Origin: Colwellia sp.
Lineage (GTDB): Bacteria; Pseudomonadota; Gammaproteobacteria; Enterobacterales; Alteromonadaceae
NCBI GenBank assembly: GCA_026196955.1
Contig: JAPHTO010000031.1
Location: forward strand, 82,459 to 146,458
Reading direction: 5' to 3'
DNA length: 64,000 bases
This document shows, piece by piece, positions 57,810-64,000 of the stretch (positions are counted from its first letter, which is position 1; each line of letters starts with the position of its first letter). The notes below the pieces were generated by a model. The model did no database searches, was not told the DNA's origin, and saw only the letters and a program-made list of their open reading frames with translations. The position numbers and the translations under genes are program-made.

Positions 57810-58946
57810 GTGAGAATACCTTCGCTATCACTAATACGGATATTTTTTGTTATCTCAATAATTTCTTCAAATAATAGTTATGCTAAAAATGGAAGTAAAC
57901 AAGTCGAGAACAGTTCAGTATCAGCTTATATAATGAGCGACTCTTTCAGCAATATTTTACCCATTAAACAGCTTATTGAAGACGACTGGAAACAAGCTCC
58001 CGCCGATGAATCAAGCATTGGCTTTACCCAAAACGAAGTTGGCTTAAAAACTTATTGGCATAGTATTTCTTTAAATCTTGCCCACCGTTTGGATTATTTT
58101 GTTTTCACAAATACCGATACCGCCAAAGCGTTTTATTTAGAGCGTACTGATCAGCCATTAACCAGCCAAGACAGTTATCAGCTTTCATTGAAGCTTCACC
58201 ACCAGCGCAGTAATGGTCTTAGGTTAGGTTACCAGTGGCAATTCGAACACTTTTCAACTGAGTTCAACTTAGGATATTGGGATATTAGTGCAAGCAGAGA
58301 GTCTCAAATCACAGGAGAAATTTTTGGCGATGAGCACAATAACATCACAGGCACAGCAGAGCTTACTGAGTTTTACAGTGATAAGAACTTTTTAAAACGT
58401 GACAATTTTAATCGTTGGGATATTGATGGTTATGGTCTAACCCTTGATGTCAGTGCAAACTGGCAAGTGAATGATAAACTCGATATTAAGCTTGATATTA
58501 AAGATTTATATTCTCAATTTAAAATGAAGAACTTAGGCTACAGCCAAGGAAAAGTTGACACTGATGGTACATTTATTAATAGTCTTGGCGGCCAATCTTA
58601 TTTACCGCTTTATCGAGGGATAGAAAGTGCTAGTGACTATCAATTTGAATTGCCCGAGCGTATTAATTTAATCGCCCGATATCAAGGCAACACATATAAG
58701 GATAAATCCTTAACGATGCATTACCTTGCTCGCTATAAGCGCCAAGGTGAAGTTGATTTTTACTATGCAGGTCTAGAGCTAGAATTGGACAATAGTACCG
58801 TCAAAATAATGCTAGATTTAGAGCATTTATCACCAGAAGTTCAATATGGCAATAAATGGCTAAATATCATTTTAGCTATAGACGAATTCAACGTTGACAA
58901 AGCAATGCAGCTTACTTTAGGTGTTGCGATTAATTACAACTTTTAA
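57810..58946 (+). CDS. Outer-membrane beta-barrel-like protein, unknown function
   Basis: 378 residues from a GTG at 57810 with AAGGA upstream; the ATG two bases before it runs directly into TGA. The signal peptide ends SYA (about 25). The rest shows alternating hydrophobic and polar strands rich in Tyr, Trp and Phe (e.g. LRLGYQWQFEHFSTEF, FYYAGLELELDN) and ends in Phe, which is the C-terminal signature of outer-membrane barrels. No named family is recognised. A strong terminator follows and separates it from convergent ribBA. Confidence 0.75.
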   Translation: MRIPSLSLIRIFFVISIISSNNSYAKNGSKQVENSSVSAYIMSDSFSNILPIKQLIEDDWKQAPADESSIGFTQNEVGLKTYWHSISLNLAHRLDYFVFTNTDTAKAFYLERTDQPLTSQDSYQLSLKLHHQRSNGLRLGYQWQFEHFSTEFNLGYWDISASRESQITGEIFGDEHNNITGTAELTEFYSDKNFLKRDNFNRWDIDGYGLTLDVSANWQVNDKLDIKLDIKDLYSQFKMKNLGYSQGKVDTDGTFINSLGGQSYLPLYRGIESASDYQFELPERINLIARYQGNTYKDKSLTMHYLARYKRQGEVDFYYAGLELELDNSTVKIMLDLEHLSPEVQYGNKWLNIILAIDEFNVDKAMQLTLGVAINYNF

Positions 58947-58970
58947 CTCATATTTGATAAAAGTAAACAA

Positions 58971-58994
58971 AAAACGCTACAGAAGTAGCGTTTT
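58971..58994. terminator. Bidirectional terminator between the barrel gene and ribBA
   Basis: AAAACGCTAC and GTAGCGTTTT form a 10-bp stem with an AGAA loop, flanked by A and T tracts, between convergent stops at 58946 (+) and 59019 (-). Confidence 0.88.
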
Positions 58995-59018
58995 TTTCGT
59001 ATTAAAGTAATTCAACTA

Positions 59019-60128
59019 TTACTCTGCAATATACTCAACCACTTCTAAACCAAAGCCTGATAAAGAATGGTACTTTGATTGTGAGCTTAGCAAGCGCATT
59101 TTACAAACACCTAAATTCGATAGAATTTGTGAGCCAACACCGACATTACGAGAGCCAACATGGCGGTTAACTTCTTTTACCGTTTCACCTGCATCAATTT
59201 TAGCGTATTTCTCAACTAAATTGATTAACTCCATCGGTGATTCATGCTTACCCAATAACACTAGTACACCGCCTTCTTTAGCTATTTTTTCTAGTGCATG
59301 TGCCATAGGCCATTTAGCGACACTTTCACGTTGGCTAAACAATAAATCTCTAAAAGTATTTTCTAAATGAACACGTACTAAGGTTGGCTCTTCTGCTTTA
59401 ATTTCACCTTTTGTTAACGCAAAGTGTGCTTGCCCATCAATGGTGTCTTTAAATACGGTTAAATCAAACTCACCAAATGCTGTCGGCAATTTACATTGCG
59501 TTACACGCTCAATAGTGGTTTCTGTCGCATTTCTAAATTCAATTAAATCAGCAATAGTACCCATTTTTATATCATGTTTTTTCGCAATAATTTCTAGATC
59601 TGGGCGACGTGCCATAGTGCCATCTTCATTGAGAATTTCAACGATAACAGCAGCAGGCTGACAACCTGCCATGCGTGCTAAATCTACACCCGCTTCAGTA
59701 TGACCTGCGCGATTTAACACCCCGCCATCTTTAGCAATTAGCGGAAAAATATGCCCTGGTTGAACGATATCAAGATGACTAGCATTTTCATTGGCTGCGG
59801 CAAGCACAGTCGTTGCACGATCAGCAGCAGAAATCCCCGTTGTTACGCCGGTAGCGGCTTCAATAGAAACGGTAAAGTTTGTGCTAAACTGGGCATCATT
59901 TTTATCAACCATTAAAGGCAACTTTAACGTTTCACATTTTTCACGGCTCATTGGCATACAGATAAGGCCACGACCATGAGTTGCCATAAAATTAATGGCT
60001 TCTGGTGTTACCATTTCGGCTGCCATGATGAAATCACCTTCATTTTCTCGGTCTTCATCATCCATTAAAATAACCATTTTACCTAAAGCAATATCGTCGA
60101 TTATTTCTTGTGGGCTATTTAAATTCAT
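59019..60128 (-). CDS. ribBA: 3,4-dihydroxy-2-butanone-4-phosphate synthase with degenerate GTP cyclohydrolase II domain
   Basis: 369 residues. The N-terminal DHBP synthase (about 1-205) has the metal and substrate motif [17 protein letters not shown] and [10 protein letters not shown]. It makes the four-carbon unit for riboflavin from ribulose 5-phosphate. The C-terminal half (206-369) aligns in outline with GTP cyclohydrolase II but lacks its zinc cysteines (no CLTSDVFGSLRCDCG-like stretch), and is probably inactive, as described for other gammaproteobacterial 'RibBX' forms. A true RibA must then be encoded elsewhere. It is the last gene of nrdR-ribD-ribE-ribBA; ribH and nusB are not here. 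Confidence 0.93.
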   Translation of the reverse strand: MNLNSPQEIIDDIALGKMVILMDDEDRENEGDFIMAAEMVTPEAINFMATHGRGLICMPMSREKCETLKLPLMVDKNDAQFSTNFTVSIEAATGVTTGISAADRATTVLAAANENASHLDIVQPGHIFPLIAKDGGVLNRAGHTEAGVDLARMAGCQPAAVIVEILNEDGTMARRPDLEIIAKKHDIKMGTIADLIEFRNATETTIERVTQCKLPTAFGEFDLTVFKDTIDGQAHFALTKGEIKAEEPTLVRVHLENTFRDLLFSQRESVAKWPMAHALEKIAKEGGVLVLLGKHESPMELINLVEKYAKIDAGETVKEVNRHVGSRNVGVGSQILSNLGVCKMRLLSSQSKYHSLSGFGLEVVEYIAE

Positions 60129-60200
60129 TAGATTCTCTTTGGTTATTTGTTATTAATACTGGTTAACATAGGTGTTAAACATTTCATTTAAGGCAAAGCT

Positions 60201-60866
60201 TTATTTTATAAAACCTGATTTTTTCAACAAGGACTCGGTCACAGTAGATTTAGAAGATGACTCTTCAGAGTTAGCTTCTTTAGTTAAAAGACGCTCTAGG
60301 TATCGTGCAATTAAATCTACTTCTAAATTTACTTTAGTGCCTATTTGGTAGTGAGCAAAAATAGTTTCTTTGACTGTGTGTGGCACTATGGTTAAACGAA
60401 ACTTACCCTCACTTAACGCGTTAACGGTTAAACTGGTACCGTCTACCGTAACAGAGCCTTTTTCAGCGATATAATGGGCTAAATCAATGGGCATCGATAA
60501 CCAGTATTCAATGCTGTTGCCATTATTGGTAATAGACAAAACTTCACTAATACCATCAACATGCCCTGACACCATGTGGCCGCCAAATCGCGTACTGGCT
60601 AACATGGCTTTTTCCAAGTTAACTTGCATGCCAACACTGTAGTTAGCAAAACCTGTGCGCTCAAGAGTTTCATTTGACACGTCGGCGCTATAACTGTTTT
60701 GATCATAATCAACGACTGTCAAGCATATACCATTAGTCGCAATAGAGTCGCCCAGTTTAACATCACTCATATCAAGACTATTTGTCGCGATAACTAAACG
60801 AGCACCTTGGCCATTAATATTAATAGCTTTAATGGTACCCACTGCTTCAATAATTCCAGTAAACAT
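60201..60866 (-). CDS. ribE: Riboflavin synthase alpha subunit
   Basis: 221 residues from the ATG at 60866, which gives the standard MFTGIIEAVG start and has GAGAAG a few bases upstream. A frame from 60878 adds only four unlikely residues. Two lumazine-binding repeats (about 1-95 and 96-190) are seen: GDSIATNGICLTV and the matching KGSVTVDGTSLTV. The enzyme makes riboflavin from two lumazine molecules. There is a serine-rich C-terminal tail beyond the usual end. It lies 48 nt after ribD and 72 nt before ribBA. Confidence 0.95.
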   Translation of the reverse strand: MFTGIIEAVGTIKAININGQGARLVIATNSLDMSDVKLGDSIATNGICLTVVDYDQNSYSADVSNETLERTGFANYSVGMQVNLEKAMLASTRFGGHMVSGHVDGISEVLSITNNGNSIEYWLSMPIDLAHYIAEKGSVTVDGTSLTVNALSEGKFRLTIVPHTVKETIFAHYQIGTKVNLEVDLIARYLERLLTKEANSEESSSKSTVTESLLKKSGFIK

Positions 60867-60914
60867 AGTACTTCTCATATATAGTCTGTTTATAGGCTTA
60901 GCCTATTGTGGTAT

Positions 60915-62081
60915 TTAGTCAAACTTGGCGGTAATACGAATATCACAGCCTACCATGCGAATATCGGTAACTGATAATGACTTAGCCTGAGATAACTTAG
61001 TGATTTTAGGCATGGCAACTAGGCTCTTACCCTCTCCTCCCATAAGTTTGGGCGCTTGAAAAAGGATAAGCTCATCCACTAAATCCTGCTCAATAAAAGC
61101 TCCGGCTAATGTTGAACCCGACTCTACTAATACGTCATTAAATCCGCGTTTAGCAAGCTCGGTCAACAAGGAGTCTAAATCAATCTTATCTTGCCCTTGA
61201 GCATTTTTGCTGCAAGGTAACTGTACTTGCTCTACAAAATGAGGCCATTGTGGTAAGTTTTCAAGGGCTAATTTATCTAATTCACCTCGAACTAACAAAA
61301 TAGTAGATTCTTGACTGAAAAAAGCTAACTCTGGCGTTAGGCGATTCTGGCTGTCTATCACCACACGCACTGGTTGGCGCACTTGCTCTTGTGGGTAACT
61401 TTCTTTTAATTGCCCTAACTCAGACCAACGCACCGTCATTTTGGCGTTGTCAGTTAAAATAGAGTCTGCACCGGCAATAATGGCACAACTTTGTGCTCGT
61501 AAGCGTTGCACATCGGCTCTTGCTGCGCTAGATGTGATCCACTTACTCTCACCTGATTGCATTGCTGTCTTGCCATCAAGGCTTGCTGCGAGTTTACAGC
61601 GTACAAAAGGTTTTTTTTGCGTCATCAAGTTAATAAAACCGGGATTAAGTGCCTTGGCTTCATTTTCTAATAAACCCGACTCAGCTTTGATACCTGCATC
61701 AATTAACATCGCAAGACCACGGCCAGAGACAGCAGGATTTGGATCAACCATAGCCGCGACAACACGCTTTACACCCGAATCAATTAACCCTTGAGCACAA
61801 GGGGGGGTTCTACCAAAATGGCTACAAGGCTCTAAAGTAACATAAGCAGTAGCACCTTCGATTAGGTGTGGAAACTTATCATTAGCATCAAGTAATGCAT
61901 TAACCTCTGCATGTCCCTGTCCTGCTTTTTGATGAAAACCTGAGCCAATAATTTTCGCTTTACCGGCAACACAACTCACTAACACACAACCCACTCTAGG
62001 ATTTGGTGACGTAGTATAATGACCTTGTTTGGCTAGCTTAATCGCTAATGCCATGTAGTGATGATCTTGCTCGCTAAACAC
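60915..62081 (-). CDS. ribD: Bifunctional riboflavin deaminase/reductase RibD
   Basis: 388 residues. The N-terminal deaminase (about 1-145) has the zinc site in GHAEVNAL and EPCSHFGRTPPCAQ. The C-terminal reductase (about 150-388) shows VRCKLAASLDGKTA, FNDVLVESGSTLAGAF and QAPKLMGGEG. It carries out the second and third steps after GTP cyclohydrolase II. It starts 15 nt after the nrdR stop, so the two are co-transcribed, the classical order in gammaproteobacteria. Confidence 0.96.
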   Translation of the reverse strand: MFSEQDHHYMALAIKLAKQGHYTTSPNPRVGCVLVSCVAGKAKIIGSGFHQKAGQGHAEVNALLDANDKFPHLIEGATAYVTLEPCSHFGRTPPCAQGLIDSGVKRVVAAMVDPNPAVSGRGLAMLIDAGIKAESGLLENEAKALNPGFINLMTQKKPFVRCKLAASLDGKTAMQSGESKWITSSAARADVQRLRAQSCAIIAGADSILTDNAKMTVRWSELGQLKESYPQEQVRQPVRVVIDSQNRLTPELAFFSQESTILLVRGELDKLALENLPQWPHFVEQVQLPCSKNAQGQDKIDLDSLLTELAKRGFNDVLVESGSTLAGAFIEQDLVDELILFQAPKLMGGEGKSLVAMPKITKLSQAKSLSVTDIRMVGCDIRITAKFD

Positions 62082-62096
62082 TTTACCTTCTATACC

Positions 62097-62594
62097 TTAT
62101 TTCTTATCCGTCTTTTTTTTACTGCGCTTTCCTCTACCTAGGCTTTCTTTGCCTAATCGCGCAATTTCATCGGCAAACTCACTGATATCTTCAAACGACA
62201 GGTAAACAGAAGCAAAGCGCAGATATGCAACCTTGTCTAACTCTTTCAATTGTGTCATCAATAAATTACCCAACATTTCACTGGTAATTTCTCGCTCACC
62301 CGTAGCACGCATTTGTGATTTTAATTTATTGATTGAAAGCTCTACTTGCTCTGTATCTACAGGGCGTTTTTCTAGGGCACGCATTAACCCCGCACGCATT
62401 TTATCTTCATTAAAAGGCTCTCGAGTACCGTCTCGCTTTATAATGCGTGGCATGACTAATTCAGCTGATTCAAAAGTCGTGTAACGCTCATGACAAGCAA
62501 GACACTCTCTACGACGTCTAACTTGATGGCCGTCTGAAACTAAACGCGAATCAATAACCTTGGTGTCTAATGCGCTACAAAATGGACAATACAT
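62097..62594 (-). CDS. nrdR: Transcriptional repressor NrdR
   Basis: 165 residues. An N-terminal zinc ribbon (Cys3, Cys6, Cys31, Cys34; [17 protein letters not shown]) is followed by an ATP-cone domain (about 49-139; [17 protein letters not shown]). NrdR senses dATP/ATP and represses ribonucleotide reductase genes. It heads the rib operon, a conserved but functionally unlinked order. The Lys/Arg-rich tail is usual. Confidence 0.97.
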   Translation of the reverse strand: MYCPFCSALDTKVIDSRLVSDGHQVRRRRECLACHERYTTFESAELVMPRIIKRDGTREPFNEDKMRAGLMRALEKRPVDTEQVELSINKLKSQMRATGEREITSEMLGNLLMTQLKELDKVAYLRFASVYLSFEDISEFADEIARLGKESLGRGKRSKKKTDKK

Positions 62595-62659
62595 GACTTA
62601 CCCGTGATAAATAATCAGCTAAAAGAGAACGCGGAATTTTTCATACTCTGAGCTAGAAA

Positions 62660-62690
62660 CAAAAAATGGCCGCTAATTGCGACCATTTTA
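62660..62690 (-). terminator. Terminator of glyA
   Basis: On the minus strand AAAATGGTCGC pairs with GCGGCCATTTT (one G-U pair) around a 5-nt loop, followed by TT and a T-rich stretch. It lies about 60 nt after the glyA stop, so the nrdR operon probably has a separate promoter in the rest of this spacer. Confidence 0.75.
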
Positions 62691-62748
62691 ATATAAATTT
62701 ACTGTGATTAGTAAATTAGTTTTGTGTATTCAAATAACTAATAATTAA

Positions 62749-63990
62749 CTATTTATATACAGGGAAACGAGAACAAAGCTCTTTAACTTGACCTTGAACA
62801 CGTGCGATAACATCTTCATTGCTGATGTCATCTAAAATATCACAAATCCACCCCGTTAATGTGCTCGTTTCTTCAACACCAAAACCACGACGGGTGATTG
62901 CTGGTGTACCAAGGCGTAGGCCAGAAGTAACAAACGGAGAACGAGGATCATTTGGTACAGAGTTTTTATTCACTGTGATGTGTGCTTTACCAAGTGCAGC
63001 ATCAGCATCTTTACCGGTAATGTCTTTATCAATAAGATCAAGTAATAACAAGTGATTATCAGTACCGTTTGATACCACTTTATAACCACGTTCTTGTAAC
63101 ACAGCAACCATAGCTTTAGCGTTATCAAGTACACCTTGTTGATATACCTTAAATTCTGGTGCTAATGCTTCTTTAAACGCTACCGCTTTAGCAGCAATAA
63201 TATGCATTAATGGGCCACCTTGACCACCAGGGAATACTGCACTGTTTAATTTTTTGTAAACTGCTTCATCATCACAACCTGACACAATTAAGCCACCACG
63301 AGGGCCTGCTAATGTTTTGTGTGTAGTTGTAGTTACCACATGGGCGTGTGGTACAGGGTTTGGATAAAGACCTGCAGCAACAAGACCAGCAACATGAGCC
63401 ATATCAACGAAGAAATAGGCACCGACACTGTCAGCGATTTTACGCATACGCGCCCAATCAACAACGCCAGAAAATGCTGAGAAACCACCAATGATCATCT
63501 CAGGCTTATGCTCATTTGCTAAGCGCTCCACTTCTTCATAGTCAATATCGCCCGTTTCAGGGTGAAGACCATACTGAAATGCTTCATAAGATTTGCCAGA
63601 AAAGTTAACGTGCGAGCCATGCGTTAAATGTCCGCCATGCGCTAAACTCATACCTAGTACTTTGCCGCCAGGCGTAACCAGTGCTTGAAAAACTGCAGCA
63701 TTTGCTTGAGAGCCAGCATGTGGTTGAACATTAGCGTAAGTAGCACCAAATAACTCTTTTGCACGGTCAATCGCTAATTGCTCAGCAACATCCACGTATT
63801 CACAACCGCCGTAATAACGCTTACCTGGGTAACCTTCAGCATACTTGTTGGTTAATTGAGAGCCTTGTGCTTCAAGTACACGCGGGCTACAGTAGTTTTC
63901 AGAAGCAATTAGTTCAATATGCTCTTCTTGACGCACAACTTCGTTGCTCATAGCTTGATAAAGTTCAGCATCAAAATCGGCAATATTCAT
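62749..63990 (-). CDS. glyA: Serine hydroxymethyltransferase
   Basis: 413 residues, a standard length. It interconverts serine and glycine with tetrahydrofolate, using PLP. Visible marks are [16 protein letters not shown], the PLP-lysine motif [14 protein letters not shown], and GGHLTHGS. It is a cytosolic one-carbon enzyme. The start at 63990 leaves only 10 nt before the window edge, so its promoter is outside the window. Confidence 0.98.
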   Translation of the reverse strand: MNIADFDAELYQAMSNEVVRQEEHIELIASENYCSPRVLEAQGSQLTNKYAEGYPGKRYYGGCEYVDVAEQLAIDRAKELFGATYANVQPHAGSQANAAVFQALVTPGGKVLGMSLAHGGHLTHGSHVNFSGKSYEAFQYGLHPETGDIDYEEVERLANEHKPEMIIGGFSAFSGVVDWARMRKIADSVGAYFFVDMAHVAGLVAAGLYPNPVPHAHVVTTTTHKTLAGPRGGLIVSGCDDEAVYKKLNSAVFPGGQGGPLMHIIAAKAVAFKEALAPEFKVYQQGVLDNAKAMVAVLQERGYKVVSNGTDNHLLLLDLIDKDITGKDADAALGKAHITVNKNSVPNDPRSPFVTSGLRLGTPAITRRGFGVEETSTLTGWICDILDDISNEDVIARVQGQVKELCSRFPVYK

Positions 63991-64000
63991 ATCACGAGTA

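Noticed and set aside
60129..60200. FMN riboswitch before ribBA
   Set aside because: The 72-nt spacer is too short for an RFN element and shows none of its conserved blocks. None was seen before nrdR either.

Overview
The window is about 39% G+C by eye and reads as the chromosome of a marine gammaproteobacterium of the Alteromonadales, most like Colwellia/Thalassotalea (Colwelliaceae). This rests on gene content: transketolase-epd, nrdR-ribD-ribE-ribBA, lptFG/pepA/holC/valS, several secreted subtilases and large sensory propeller proteins. No lineage assignment was computed. No phage, insertion sequence, integron or CRISPR array is visible. There is one tRNA (Leu, CAA) and no rRNA.

Layout. 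1-1131: 5' part of a Tat-exported FAD-linked oxidase that runs off the left edge. 1481-1618: a 45-codon small membrane/exported peptide gene with its own terminator. 1791-4106: a MASE1/CHASE sensor whose kinase core has lost its catalytic residues. 4341-7423: tkt and epd, closed by a bidirectional terminator. 7481-10230: an HDOD protein, trhP (yegQ) and a YfhL-type ferredoxin. 10511-16737: a hybrid sensor kinase/AraC protein facing a propeller protein with a degenerate GGDEF domain. 16836-23476: three subtilases of different architecture, one carrying five 11-residue C-terminal repeats. 23695-25188: a membrane-anchored HEXXH protein and tRNA-Leu. 25303-30231: a TetR regulator and a two-gene RND efflux operon with two matching palindromes between them. 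30358-38281: an RDD protein, lptGF, pepA-holC-valS.

38378-44859 looks like a stress and nucleotide-salvage island: a tandem Usp protein, an archaeal-type nucleoside phosphorylase, a short PRPP synthetase, Hsp20 behind a perfect FNR/ANR-type palindrome, and an overlapping NfeD-slipin pair. 45664-45873 is a cold-shock gene with a long leader. 45978-53701 is an iron-uptake-like locus: propeller histidine kinase, REC-AraC response regulator, TonB-dependent receptor, then two PepSY membrane proteins. 53952-58946 holds a 1228-residue lipoprotein and a beta-barrel-like protein, both of unknown function. 59019-63990 is the glyA / nrdR-ribD-ribE-ribBA block, with the RibA half of RibBA degenerate.

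The most unusual items are the catalytically dead CHASE kinase, the WRM-repeat subtilase, the phosphorylase-PRPP synthetase-Hsp20 group, the split HTCS-like sensor beside a TonB receptor, and the 45-residue peptide gene. Start codons were moved from the longest reading frame for lptF, pepA, the slipin, ribE and the HEXXH protein, for reasons given in each entry.
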